NCBI RefSeq assembly: GCF_029168945.1
Contig: NC_083601.1
Location: forward strand, 32,725,660 to 32,789,659
DNA: 64,000 bases
From: Cannabis sativa
Taxonomy: Eukaryota > Streptophyta > Magnoliopsida > Rosales > Cannabaceae
Direction of reading: 5' to 3'
Made by a program: the position numbers and the translations under genes
Notes under the pieces: model-generated
Told to the model about the DNA's origin: nothing
The model's database searches: none
Seen by the model: only the letters and a program-made list of their open reading frames with translations
In this document: piece by piece, positions 36,584 to 47,157 of the stretch
Position numbering within the stretch: the stretch's first letter is position 1
Layout of the letters: each line of letters opens with the position of its first letter

Positions 36584-38569
36584 ATGCAAGTTCCATGTTG
36601 GAGTCATCGACTTTTATCGCATTCAAGTTCTGATTACTCTCTATATATGAATATATTGCAACACTGTATCGACAGAAGAACAATTACACCTGGTCTTCTC
36701 GTTCACAACCGAGTTTTAACAAGTGGGTTTGATTCAAATGTTCATTTAAACACAAAACTTGTTATCTTCTATGCTAAAATTGGTCGAGTTCTGGCCGCTC
36801 GTAGTATTTTTGACAGAATGGAAGATAAGAATGTTGTTTCTTGGACTGCTATGGTTTCTGGGTACACCCAAAATGGGTGTTTTAGAGATGCTTTAATGGT
36901 GTTTTTGGAAATGTGTAGAGGTGGTGTTAAAGTTAATCAGTTTGGATATGGCAGCACCTTGAGGGCTTGTACGAGTCTGAGATATTTGGAGACTGGTTTT
37001 CAGATACAAGGGTGTATTCAGAAGAGTAGGTTTGTTGAGAATTTGTTTGTGCAAAGTGCATTGATTGATTTTCATTCCAAGTGCGGAAAGATGGAAGATG
37101 CTTGCTCTGTGTTTGAGAGAATGACTAAGAGGGACTTGGTTTCCTGGAATGCGATAATTGGTGGGTATGCTGTTCAGGGTTACTCTGAGGATTCGTTTAG
37201 AGTGTTTTGTTCATTGATGAGAGAAGGTAATGTAAGATTTCTTTTGTTAAAGTTCCTAAACAGCTATGCTTAAAGACTTTGCCTCTCTCTTTTTTCTTTG
37301 GTTCAACATTTTTGAACTAGCATGCATTTGCCAGCTCTGTAATTTGATTCTCAGTCAATCATATGTTGACAGGATGTATATAAATAATATATGTACATAC
37401 AATGTTATAATAAGTTTTAGGATATTAAATTCATGTTCTTGTTTGAAATGTAATAACGGCGGTCAATTTGAACAGGAGAACACCCTGATTGCTTTACATT
37501 GGGAAGTGTTTTGAAAGCCTTAGCTGGAGGCAGTTTTCTTGTGAAGGTTAGTCAAGTGCATGCTCTCACCATCCAACTAGGCTATGGCTCATGTAACTCT
37601 CTAAGTGGCTCACTAATTAATGCTTATGGGAAATGTGGAAGTATAGAAAATTCTTTTAAATTATACATGAGTATGTCAGAAAAGGATATTATAGCTTGCA
37701 CTGCCCTGATAAGTGGATATGCACAAGAAAGTAACCACGGTAGAGTTGCCCTGGATGTCTTGAAAGAAATGACTCGTATGCACCTGGTTTTCGATCAAGT
37801 TGCATTATGCTCTATGCTTAATATATGTGCCAACATACCCTCATTGAGCCTAGGAAGACAGCTCCATGCTCTTATTTTTAAACATCAAGCTTATAATGAT
37901 GTGGCTATGGGAAATGCTCTCGTCGACATGTATGCAAAAAACGGAGAGATTGAAGAAGCTACTCGTGCTTTCAATGAGATGGAGGAGAAAAACATAATTT
38001 CATGGACATCATTGATTGCTGGATATGGTAAACATGGTTTCGGACATAAAGCAATTGAACTATATAAGAAGATGGAATGTGAGGGATTGAAGCCGAATGA
38101 TGTTACATTCTTGTCCCTTCTCTGTGCTTGCAGTCATACTGGTTTGACTGGTGAAGGATGGGAATGTTTTAATGATATGGTTAGCAAGCATGGCATCTTA
38201 CCCCGAGAAGAACATATAGCTTGTTTGGTAGATATTTTTGCACGCGGAGGCTGGTTAGAAGAAGCCTTTCATCTTATAGGCAAGATGAATGTTAAGCAGA
38301 ATGCATCCCTTTGGGGTTCAATTCTCGGGGCATGTAATACATATGGAAATACGCGTCTTGGAGAAGTAGCAGCTAAGCATCTCTTTCAAGTGGATCCAGA
38401 TAATTCTGCTAATTATGTTGTTCTAGCAGGCTTATATTCTGCAACTGGTGCATGGGATAGTGCTGGAAACACGAGGAATTTTATAGAAAAGAGAAGCTTA
38501 ATGAAGGAGCCAGGACACAGCCTTTTACAGTCTACACAGAGCAAATTTATACTTTTACAGCCTACTTAA
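36584..38569 (+). CDS. PLS-class pentatricopeptide repeat protein with E domain (At3g20730-like)
   Basis: Two exons (36584-37226 and 37476-38569) give 578 residues. The 249-bp intron has GT and AG ends and restores SLMREGEHPDCFTLGSVL, so the break in the frame is an intron and not a mutation. The repeats follow the PLS pattern: VVSWTAMVSGYTQNG, DLVSWNAIIGGYAVQGY, IIACTALISGYAQES and IISWTSLIAGYGKHGF. LKPNDVTFLSLLCACSHTG comes next and then an E-type end (SLWGSILGACNTYGN, NYVVLAGLYSATGAWDSA). It has no DYW deaminase domain. PLS proteins act in organelle RNA editing or processing, and E-type members recruit a separate deaminase. The N-terminus (MQVPCWSHRLLSHSSSDYS) is short. Residue order closely matches Arabidopsis At3g20730. 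Confidence 0.9.
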
Positions 38570-38579
38570 AATTTCATTT

Positions 38580-38727
38580 TTGATGTTCTTTTTTATTTCT
38601 CATCAAACAATGGCATCTTCTTCTGGAAATCCTAGCTATTCTTAGCATGATATTGGGGAATCTCATTGCTATTACTCAAACAAACATGAAACGTATGCTT
38701 GCGTATTCGTCCATAGGTCAAATTGAA
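38580..38727 (+). pseudogene. ndhB: Plastid ndhB fragment in the nuclear genome (NUPT)
   Basis: Starting 11 bases after the PPR stop codon, about 148 bases match the second exon of the plastid NADH dehydrogenase subunit 2 gene. The frame that reads [15 protein letters not shown], then [20 protein letters not shown], is the ndhB protein with one residue changed (S to N). A one-base loss just before the WHLLLEI region breaks the frame. Homology ends after SSIGQI. ndhB belongs in the chloroplast, so this is a transferred fragment, possibly by way of the mitochondrion. It is non-functional and probably lies in the PPR gene's 3' UTR. Confidence 0.8.
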
Positions 38728-39497
38728 TATGTAAATCTTGGACGAAATGATGGCTTCTCTTATTCTGGTGGTAGTACAATAACACCTTGAATTCCACAAT
38801 GCTCCTGCCCATCTGATCTTTAAGGTATTTAATTATTTTAAGACTTTTTACATCAATATTTTAGTTTTACTTGATCTAACTACGAACATGTCAATATAGA
38901 CTATATTCTTTTACTAAACTCTTGCTACTTTTGCTGCTGCTATAATTTTATACCTTTTCTATTTACGATGTATTTTTTCTGAATTTAAATTCCTTTTGTG
39001 CTTGGGCTACCACTAGCTAGCTTATACTGATTGTCATTGTATCTAACTAGTCCTGGAAATGCTAATTTGCAAAATTTGGCTGCAGTATTATTTTTCACTA
39101 AGTGGGAAGAACAGTTTTGCTGGAAATTCTGTGATTGAATGAAGAACGCTGAATCAGAAGTTACAGAGGTATGTTGTTCATGAAAGAAACTAAGTGGCAT
39201 CGAACATACAAAATGATTTGAATCTGTAATTAACAAGTATGGGCCAAATAGATAAAATTCCATATCCATTAGCATCTTTCTAAGCTATCCCATAATGATC
39301 TATATGATATTCTTTCCAGTTTCAGTGGTCCTGTAAGTTCTCTGCATTGTCACAAAGCATTACCATATTTGATGCTGGACTTTATGAACCCCTATCATTT
39401 TGTTTTAGAATAAGCAACATTGCAACTAAAGACACTTGGCTGCTTGTTGTGAGAGATAAGAGCTCCACCTTATTCCTATAGTCCTTTAGTTTTATAG
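38728..39497. other. Intergenic region downstream of the PPR gene
   Basis: No gene is recognised. The next LTR element is inserted at its right end. Confidence 0.45.
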
Positions 39498-39803
39498 TGA
39501 TAAGACCCGAGAACCCCAGATCAAATATTCAATAAAACAGTAACAAAAGTAAGAGCAAAACAGTAGCAAATAATAGGAATTGTATATTGAATGTATTGAG
39601 AAATCCAATTACAAAGGATAGGAGCCCTTAGGCCCCTTTGGTGCAAATAGAGATTTACTCAAAACATTGCATACCACTCAATTCCCCTTAACATTCTATA
39701 TATACTATTGTATTCCCTCCAAAACACTACCCTCAATACAAAGACTCAATTACCCTTTTATTTAATATAAGCTAGCCCACCATACTAATCCCAAGGCCTA
39801 ACA
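39498..39803 (-). repeat. 3' LTR of the small LTR element
   Basis: This 306-bp LTR is nearly identical to 41625-41930, with about two substitutions, in a poly-A-rich stretch around 39550-39580. The last 11 codons of the internal ORF and its stop lie inside this LTR. Confidence 0.95.
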
Positions 39804-41580
39804 TTACCGGCCTCCCGAAATTCACCTTGTCCTCAAGGTGATTGATCAATTCACTCAAGTCTAGAGTCCTATATTGTAGGCGACCTCTGTCAAAGAACCA
39901 AGTTAGTAATGTGGTATTTTGACATGTCCTTGATGCACCCTTGGCTGGCTGGAGTAGTGTTTGGCGCCCTCTATCAAAAACCCAATGCTTGATTGGCACT
40001 AGCAAAGCACCAAGGTTAAACTTCTCATCCACCAAAGGTATTTTATTTTTGCCTCCATTAACATGACCACCTTCACCATTTATGAGCAAAAAAGTCACTT
40101 TCAAGTGTTCTTCCCCATCTCTTGTCTCATGATTGTAAATGTAATATTTTGGGTAGGACATCCATAGTTGCACTCCTTTAGAAATAAAATGGCTTATTTC
40201 TTTGTTTAGTTGGGCCATGACCACAACTTGGTCAAAGCAATATAATCTTTGGAATGTCTGGGCCCAAGATGGAGTAAAGAAAGGAGTTTGGTTCCCAAAA
40301 CCCTCACTTACTAAGCTAGACATAGGAAGAAAGTGGGTGGGTTCCAATTTAATTAATTCCAAGTGACCCATTGGGTTAATTTTACTCTTGTGGGCCAAAG
40401 CTGAAGTAAGTGTTAAGGAATTGGGCTTGGGCCTTACTTGGTAGGGTTTGGGTGAAAAGAAGCTCCTCCCCACCATCTTCTTCTTCAGCCGTCCAGCTTG
40501 TGCGGCTGTCCATGTTTTCAAGCTCTGAATCTCCGGCGAAGCTACCAGCGACCTCGTCTCTCTCCTCTCTGTCTCCGGCGAAGACCTCCGCGGTTGGTTC
40601 GGCTCCGTCCCCGCCAGCAACGTGATCGGCCTTGGCACCACCAGCGACACCACCAACGATTCTTCTTCCTCCGCCGCTAGCACTAACAGCGGTTCTTCTT
40701 TCTTCTCCGGTGTCGACTTCATCGGCGTTTTCTTCTTTGGCCGTGTGTCTTCTTTTCCTCCAACATTCCGGTTCATCTCTGATGCTGTTCGTTGCTGCTG
40801 TGCGAGCGAACCCCATGGGCCAACTTCCAGATCCGGCACCGTCTCCCACACCGCCTTTCTTTCCGGCGATGGCACCAGGGACGCTATCTCCTTCGACGTA
40901 ATCACCTGAACCACTGTCTTGTAGTTCTTCTCGGATGTCGTTCGTTGCCGAGGTGCGATCGAATTCCATGGAACAACTTCCAGATCTGGCGCCGTTCCCA
41001 ACACGTACTTCTGCTCAGACGACTCCACCAGCAGCCGCACCTCTTCCTTCCTCCTTTCAGGCGACGAATCTCGTTGCTGAGTTTTCTCTAGCCATTTATC
41101 TTCTTCTCCATCGGAGATGATCTTCGCAACATCGAAAATCTCAGGTGATGCCGCCGAAGGCAGAGAGTCTTCATTTAGGAACTCCGATTGTATTGCTACC
41201 TGCTGTTTGTGTTTGCTGAAACTGTCGAGTCTAGCAAAGGCTCGTTTGTGTTCCCGTATTGCCATTTCCATCTTTTCATCACATTCATCCTCCGTCTCTA
41301 GTGGTGAAGGAGATCCAGAAGGTAGATTCGGCGCGTAGCAGTTCCGTATTCCTTCTTGTTTGCGAACCCGAACAGATTGCACAGCTTGGTGGATCCACTC
41401 ATTGAGTTCGTTGTCCTCCGATCTTGTTGTGACATGACTTCGGAGATCGCGGGAGAGGCGGAGTAGCCTTACTTTGCCAAGAAGTACTTGATCCAAAAGC
41501 GAAGCAAGGTCCTCCTGTGTATTAAATTCAGAGAGACGATCATAAGCCTCCAATCTCCACTGTTCCTCTAATTCCTCCAT
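39772..41580 (-). CDS. Unrecognised 602-residue ORF of the small LTR element
   Basis: A single intact frame of 602 codons starts 31 bases inside the primer site and stops within the 3' LTR. The first ~130 residues are predicted helical and charged (MEELEEQWRLEAYDRLSEF, IREHKRAFARLDSFSKHKQQ). Next comes a Pro/Glu/Ser-rich middle with an internal duplication: TAPDLEVVPWNSIAPRQRT and TVPDLEVGPWGSLAQQQRT, about 55 residues apart. A repeated SPE(R/K)(R/K) motif also recurs there. The C-terminal third has more ordered-looking sequence (QVVVMAQLNKEISHFISKG, MSYPKYYIYNHETRDGEEH) and ends HLEDKVNFG. That LEDKV tail resembles the C-terminus of plant gypsy polyproteins. There is no CCHC knuckle, no DSG/DTG protease, no YVDD and no integrase motif. 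It could be a diverged Gag or a captured host sequence. I cannot assign a function. Confidence 0.7.
   Translation of the reverse strand: MEELEEQWRLEAYDRLSEFNTQEDLASLLDQVLLGKVRLLRLSRDLRSHVTTRSEDNELNEWIHQAVQSVRVRKQEGIRNCYAPNLPSGSPSPLETEDECDEKMEMAIREHKRAFARLDSFSKHKQQVAIQSEFLNEDSLPSAASPEIFDVAKIISDGEEDKWLEKTQQRDSSPERRKEEVRLLVESSEQKYVLGTAPDLEVVPWNSIAPRQRTTSEKNYKTVVQVITSKEIASLVPSPERKAVWETVPDLEVGPWGSLAQQQRTASEMNRNVGGKEDTRPKKKTPMKSTPEKKEEPLLVLAAEEEESLVVSLVVPRPITLLAGTEPNQPRRSSPETERRETRSLVASPEIQSLKTWTAAQAGRLKKKMVGRSFFSPKPYQVRPKPNSLTLTSALAHKSKINPMGHLELIKLEPTHFLPMSSLVSEGFGNQTPFFTPSWAQTFQRLYCFDQVVVMAQLNKEISHFISKGVQLWMSYPKYYIYNHETRDGEEHLKVTFLLINGEGGHVNGGKNKIPLVDEKFNLGALLVPIKHWVFDRGRQTLLQPAKGASRTCQNTTLLTWFFDRGRLQYRTLDLSELINHLEDKVNFGRPVMLGLGISMVG
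39804..39819 (-). other. Polypurine tract of the small LTR element
   Basis: The minus strand reads TTTCGGGAGGCCGGTAA just before the LTR start TGTTAGGCC. The tract is imperfect but in the right place. Confidence 0.5.
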
Positions 41581-41610
41581 TCGAGTAGTTGGCCTCCACC
41601 GAAATCACTC

Positions 41611-41622
41611 GCTCTGATACCA
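41611..41622 (-). other. Primer-binding site, initiator tRNA-Met type (small LTR element)
   Basis: The minus strand reads TGGTATCAGAGC two bases inside the 5' LTR. This is the perfect complement expected for the 3' end of plant initiator tRNA-Met. Confidence 0.92.
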
Positions 41623-41624
41623 AT

Positions 41625-41930
41625 TGATAAGACCCGAGAACCCCAGATCAAATATTCAATAAAACAGTAACAAAAGTTAGAGCAAAACAGTAGCAAATAA
41701 TAAGAATTGTATATTGAATGTATTGAGAAATCCAATTACAAAGGATAGGAGCCCTTAGGCCCCTTTGGTGCAAATAGAGATTTACTCAAAACATTGCATA
41801 CCACTCAATTCCCCTTAACATTCTATATATACTATTGTATTCCCTCCAAAACACTACCCTCAATACAAAGACTCAATTACCCTTTTATTTAATATAAGCT
41901 AGCCCACCATACTAATCCCAAGGCCTAACA
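41625..41930 (-). repeat. 5' LTR of the small LTR element
   Basis: This is the partner of 39498-39803 with the same TG...CA ends. It is followed by the TATAG target duplication at 41931-41935. Confidence 0.95.
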
Positions 41931-41935
41931 TATAG

Positions 41936-42886
41936 CTGAAGAAACACACCACCGATATTCTAATATAGAAAGTTGGCCTAGTGTAATCTTAATCAACTTA
42001 TAGAACACCTCTGTCTGGCACATAATTTTCATATAATCTTCTCTTACCAACACCCACATAAGAAAGCCACCAAAACACAAAGGGGAAACGTTGAAGGAAT
42101 ATTTTGATTCTGGATTCCGTTTGTCTAAAGTGTCTTTTCATCTATAAATCCAGAATGTGGTTCACATTCTGCTTGTTGTCTTACCGCGCCTGTCCATGTA
42201 ACGGTAGACCCCCCCCCCCCCCCCCCCCATCCCTGCCATAGGGCTCTTCAGTCCTAAAGAAAAACCTCCATTATGCAATACATCACTGTCACTTAATCAA
42301 TCATGCTGTCCTGTTTACTCCCAAGTTTACCTGGTAACACACATTTGCCTCACATGTAACTCTTTTACAATATTGTTTCCAGTCTCTATCGTTTCACCTG
42401 TCCAGTTTCTAATTATCATACCAATACTACAACAAAGAAATTTTAAGGATAATGGCTTCAGTTATGGCTGCTCAAATTCTAGTTCTTGATGACAAGTATG
42501 AGCTTTACACAGATCTCATTGTGGGACTATACCAATCAGCAATCTAAATTATGCTCTGTTAATTGCTCACTGCACTCAACAGATCATAAATTAACTGCAA
42601 GCCAACACATAAATTTAGAAGTTCAAAACTATAATGTCGTATACAGAAATCAGCACACTTGCCTTTAAATGCAGACCTAGACTTTTAGTCAACAACCTAA
42701 ATCATAACTAAGAACAAAGGCCGCATTTAGAAGACTTTATTACAAACCTCACCCTAAGATCCCATTTATTATTATTTTATCTGGGAGGGCAATCACACAT
42801 CAAACACTAGAGTTATTCACACACACTCAAGATGAAAATCAACATGTAAACACACAACATAGAAAGTAGTTATGTATATATATAAT
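41936..42886. other. Intergenic region with a 20-base poly-C run
   Basis: No gene is seen. An uninterrupted run of 20 C occupies 42209-42228, which is exceptional in this AT-rich window. The right part may include the 3' UTR of the copper transporter gene. Confidence 0.5.
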
Positions 42887-43363
42887 TCAAACTTTGGAAG
42901 CAGCTTGGTTGGTCTGGGCATGCGAACGAGCTTTGACGAGGAAGAATCCCAGTGAGTGTCCAGCCACAGCTGCTATGAATATGCCTATGTTGAAGGACAT
43001 GACAGAGAGCATGACAAGATAAGCAAAACCAATCCTTATAGCATAGACACTGGCTTGAATAGCACCTGCCTTGATGGGGCTGGTGCCAGTTTTTACAGTT
43101 GGAGAGACTGACAAAACCTCAGTAGCTAAAGCTATGAGAAAGATTAAGAAGAACGCAAGCATATACATGCCAAGATTCTGTTTTGGCCAATCAGAGAACA
43201 AGATTACAGCATCTTTTCCCCAGTAAAGGCTCGAGTGCATCATCACCTCTGTTGTGTTTCTCAGGTCGCCGCCCATTGGGGGCATGTTGCCGCCACTCAT
43301 AGCAGGCTTGTCACCACCTCCCATAATGTCCATATCACCGTGATTATGCCCCTCATGTGACAT
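42887..43363 (-). CDS. COPT: COPT/CTR-family copper transporter
   Basis: This 158-residue, intronless protein moves Cu(I) across the plasma or vacuolar membrane as a trimer. The N-terminus is His/Met-rich (MSHEGHNHGDMDIMGG, MSGGNMPPMGG), which binds copper. Three membrane segments follow: about 65-85 (MYMLAFFLIFLIALATEVL), about 107-125 and about 128-148. The second contains the family MxxxM selectivity motif (VMLSVMSFN) and the third the GxxxG packing motif (GHSLG). The tail is short and lacks a clear CxC. The length suits COPT1/2/6-type proteins. A GTAC core, the SPL7 copper-deficiency element, lies at about 43551-43554, roughly 190 bases upstream. Which COPT it is cannot be decided here. 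Confidence 0.93.
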   Translation of the reverse strand: MSHEGHNHGDMDIMGGGDKPAMSGGNMPPMGGDLRNTTEVMMHSSLYWGKDAVILFSDWPKQNLGMYMLAFFLIFLIALATEVLSVSPTVKTGTSPIKAGAIQASVYAIRIGFAYLVMLSVMSFNIGIFIAAVAGHSLGFFLVKARSHAQTNQAASKV

Positions 43364-43960
43364 TAGCTCTAAGAGAAAGATTAAGAAGGTGGGGTGATTT
43401 GGGTTTTGGCATAGTTATTAGCTTTCCTTGTTTGTGTGTGTAAATATATATGTAATATGAATGGAAATAGGAGCTGGAAAGCAGCATCTTGGAGTTGGAG
43501 GTGCTGACGAGGTTTGGGAAGTGCATAAAAGGATGTTTGATTGGTCATATGTACATATTTATTAATGCTTTTCAATTACTTTTCTCATTTGTTTATTATT
43601 GTCACTCTGTTTCTTACTTAAGATATCTAAAAGCTCTACGAAAGTGAAAAGAATTGAAACCATATTTCAAAGCTCGGCAATTTCAGTTTCTTGAATTTAT
43701 TAACATATATTTATGAAATTCAAGCTATGGATTGGTTTTCCATTGCCGGATTATAGAGCTTTTACTTCTCACATTATGGGATCTTATATGGACGGACCAA
43801 ATGTTGGTAGGGGCATTTCTATTTTAAGTGCTTAGAAAAATAAAAAATTAACTGATTTTTTTATATGATTATATATATTGTAGTTATAATATATATTTAA
43901 AAAATTTAGAATAATATTGAAAATAATATTTAAATATTTAATTATGTGAAAAATAAATAA
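43364..43960 (-). promoter_or_regulatory. Upstream region of the copper transporter gene
   Basis: On the minus strand a TATATATTTA box lies near 43446-43456, about 85-90 bases before the ATG. A single GTAC core, which SPL7 binds under copper shortage, lies near 43551. Beyond it the DNA is AT-rich, and the inverted-repeat element at 43961 begins. Confidence 0.4.
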
Positions 43961-44336
43961 GGGTAAATACCATTTTGGACCCTGTGTTTTGTAAAAGTTA
44001 CAGATTGGACCCTGTGTTTTGTTAAATGACAAAATGGACCCTGTATTTTCTAAAATAGTAAAAATAGGACTCTGAGCTTAATTTTTGACAACTTTTTTTT
44101 TTTAATACAACAACTTGAAGACAATGCTTAATACGAACAGATACAAAAAATGTAAACAGTTTTGTCATAGCACTTTTAGATCGGATTATAATTAAACTTT
44201 ATTTTGACAAAAAAAATCAATTCAGGTTCCTATTTGTACTATTTTAGAAAATACAGGGTTCATTTTGTCATTTAACAAAACACAGGGTCCAATTGGTAAC
44301 TTTTGTAAAACAGAAGGTCCAAAATAATATTTACCC
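43961..44336. mobile_element. Long-inverted-repeat MITE, GGGTAAATA family, copy 1
   Basis: The ends are inverted over more than 100 bp: GGGTAAATACCATTTTGGAC...CCCTGTGTTTTGT on the left and the complement on the right, ending ATATTTACCC. The 376-bp element folds into a long hairpin and has no coding capacity. Related copies are at 47630-47932 and 47935-48301. No clear target duplication is seen. Confidence 0.78.
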
Positions 44337-46399
44337 AATTAATAATCACGAATGTAACAAAATCTTTTGAACATTGTCATCTACGTCGTGATAGAATATT
44401 TATTATAATTATAATGTAATAGACAATCACATAAAAAAAATAATTATAATTTCTTGAAACCTCAACCTACTACAATCTTGTCATATATATATAAGCCCTG
44501 TACGCTGATGTTAGTGGGGTTGACACTAATTTTTGTTTGCACCACTTTTCATACTTTTGCTTTTCTTTCCAAGTGTTTTTGCATTTATAGCCAATGGAAA
44601 ATATACTATTTTTATTTTTATTTTTGTCAGAAACACTATATCATAGAGAATGAAAAGCTAATATTACAATAAGCCAAGGTGGATTGAGAAAACCTCCAAC
44701 CAACCCAATATACATATACATCCACTATTGAATCCATCCAAAAGAAGAAAAAAAGTTTGCTAACATGGTTTGGTGTCTTACAATAGTGTTTGTTGGTGTA
44801 CATGTACTGTACATGGTAGAATTTCTTTTCAATAATGAACTACAAGGTGTAAATTAGTATAGCAGTATTTGGAGTATTATGTCCCAATTGACAATTGGAG
44901 TTGTCTTGTATTCATTGTTAGTATTGGGCTTAATTTATTACTCATTTTAATCTGGGTTTATAATTTCTTACTCAGTCGACTTAATAAGCTAATGTGTATA
45001 TATGGGCTCTTCTCACCAGCCATTTATGGGGTAAGAGTAGAGGCTAAAAATATGTGTTATGAGTTACAAACTTACAACCATAGTTAGGTCAAAAACAAAA
45101 ATCTTAAATTAGATATTCTAATCTTAATTTGTACATAGTAGTAGGCAAACTGAACCAATTAATGCGTTGTTCTACTTCTATGCATGATTAACAGCTGAAG
45201 CTTCATTAATAGGAACATGGGGCTGATTAGTGATGAACATGGGAATGGGGAATAGACTCAAAACTACCTCAACCATCACAATTCACAAGTATATATAGTT
45301 TTCTTAATTTGTTACCAAACAATTCAGAATAACCAAGTTCAAATCCAATTAAAATTAATACTTTGATTGATTGAAACTGAAGACCAAAATAATATAAATG
45401 TTTAATAATTGGATAAATGTTATGTTTAGTGTAATGTTATTAACAGTATAAATAAATAATATATAAATCTTAAAAAATTTCAGTTCAAAAATATTTACAA
45501 AAACCCTTAATAGATTTTTTTTTCTTTTCTTGGAAAGGTTGAAAATAATGTATTTAATCGTCCTTATATACCAACTATCATGTATGTTAGTACGTATAAC
45601 TGTTACAAGCTTTTAAGAATGATTTATTGACTTTAATTCAATGGCATTTTGCTACAACATTACTCATGAAATCGTTGACTTTAATTATCATATAATCTAT
45701 CTCTTTTTTGTTTTAATATATAGTTTAGTGTATTAATTGCATATATCAGTTATTGATTACCAAAGCTTCATATATATAAAGCAAAAGCCCGATCACCACA
45801 TCAACGACCTATTAATATTATTCTTAACATTGCGTTAAAGAAAAATTCTCATTACAGCTTTTCTTAATATGTACGAACTGAAAAGTATAATATATAAATA
45901 TATTTATATATATTGTCCATATGCCATGTTTCTAGATTTAATTATTAACAATACGTGTACATTATGTACATAAATTATATCTCGTAACCGACGATGAAGC
46001 TCAAACTACGAAACTGATCATAATTGAGGTCAATATTGTGATACTAATCGTATCGAACATTATTTATTATCATATATGTACCACTACCATATTTCTACAC
46101 AATTATTCTTTCTTTTAAATATATGTATTTATAAAAAAGAAAAAGAAACACTCTATATATATACTTCGACTTCAAAACTAAATATAAATTTTGCATAAAA
46201 TTAATCTTTTTATGGAGTTTTAAATTTCTTTAGTAATGAAAAGGATTGCAAACTATTCGACCTAAAAATCAATTAAAGTTCATTTAGTTTGACTTAGGCA
46301 TAGATTAAATTTATACGTATATATAAATTAAATTATTTGAGTACATGTTAATAAAAGTTCAAGTGTAAAAATTTAACATATAAATTATAAGCTAATTAG
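44337..46399. other. AT-rich intergenic region
   Basis: About 2 kb contain no recognisable gene or element. Short open frames here have no plausible protein character. Confidence 0.45.
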
Positions 46400-46774
46400 G
46401 ATTTTTGTCCCCTGAACTTTGACATGTACCAAATCATGTCCCTGAACTTTTAAGGTCGTTAAAAATGCCCCTGAACTATAGAGATTGTTGGATTTAAGGA
46501 CTTTTTTTCAATTTTAGTAAAAAAGTCTAACATGGATGAAAATTCAACGGGCATAATTTAACACATGTCAAAGTTCGATAGGCATGATTTGGTAGATATC
46601 AAAGTCTGGGGAGCATGATTTATTACATAAACAATCACTGAAATGTTAAAATTAAATGAAATTAGATAAAAGTCCTTAAATCCAACAATCTCAATAGTTC
46701 AGGGGTATTTTTAACAACCTTAAAAGTTCAGGAGCAATATTTGGTACATGTCAAAGCTCAGGGGGCAAAAATCA
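46400..46774. mobile_element. Long-inverted-repeat MITE with GATTTTTG(C/T)CCCCTGA ends
   Basis: The left arm (GATTTTTGTCCCCTGAACTT...) and the right arm (...GCTCAGGGGGCAAAAATCA) are inverted over about 130 bp with mismatches. A 7-bp direct repeat TAATTAG borders it (46393-46399 and 46775-46781), though low complexity makes this less secure. It is 375 bp, non-coding and a strong hairpin. Confidence 0.75.
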
Positions 46775-46883
46775 TAATTAGTCTAAATTATATGTATTTT
46801 TTAATGCATGGAACAAATAACATGTTAATACACACAGGTTTGTTTGTGTACTCACTTTTCTAATACACATATGTTAATACACC

Positions 46884-47157
46884 CAGTGGCGGACCCAGAA
46901 TTTAAAGTGAGGGGGGGCGTAAATAAATTTAAAAAGAAAATATAAAGTGTAGTTAGTGGGATTTGAACCTTTACCCTCTAACCTATTTACCAACTACCTT
47001 AACCATTACACCAAGGTTACTATTATGTCTATAAATATCATCTTTTAATACAAATATATGTTGTAACTAATTAAAATACATATACATTTTTTTCTCGATT
47101 TTTTTTTTTAGGGGGGGGGCGACTGTCCCCCCTCGCTACAATGTGGGTCCGCCCGTG
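46884..47157. mobile_element. hAT-type non-autonomous element with CAGTGGCGGACCCAGAA ends
   Basis: The left end is CAGTGGCGGACCCAGAA and the right end TGGGTCCGCCCGTG, inverted with mismatches. A perfect 8-bp duplication AATACACC flanks it (46876-46883 and 47158-47165). The interior has a tract of 7-9 Gs near each end. It is 274 bp, and a degenerate relative lies at 20640-20925. Confidence 0.85.

Larger units (their letters stand above)
39498..41930 (-). mobile_element. Small non-autonomous LTR retrotransposon carrying one unrecognised ORF
   Basis: A 2,433-bp element lies on the minus strand. The two 306-bp LTRs (39498-39803 and 41625-41930) start TGATAAGACCC and end GGCCTAACA. They differ at only about two positions. 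A perfect 5-bp target duplication TATAG flanks them (39493-39497 and 41931-41935). The primer site is a perfect initiator-tRNA-Met match, and a purine tract abuts the 3' LTR. The internal 1.8 kb is filled by one intact ORF. No protease, RT or integrase is present, so it must be mobilised by another element. LTR similarity points to recent insertion. Confidence 0.93.

Noticed and set aside
37227..37475. Apparent frameshift splitting the plus-strand PPR gene into two genes
   Set aside because: GT-AG ends restore a perfect PPR repeat across the gap, so it is an intron.
40410..41338. Several plus-strand open frames across the small LTR element
   Set aside because: They are antisense to the 602-codon ORF in a GC-rich stretch and have low-complexity products.
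44454..45087. Two plus-strand open frames of 72 codons
   Set aside because: Hydrophobic, AT-driven products with no start context, homology or promoter.
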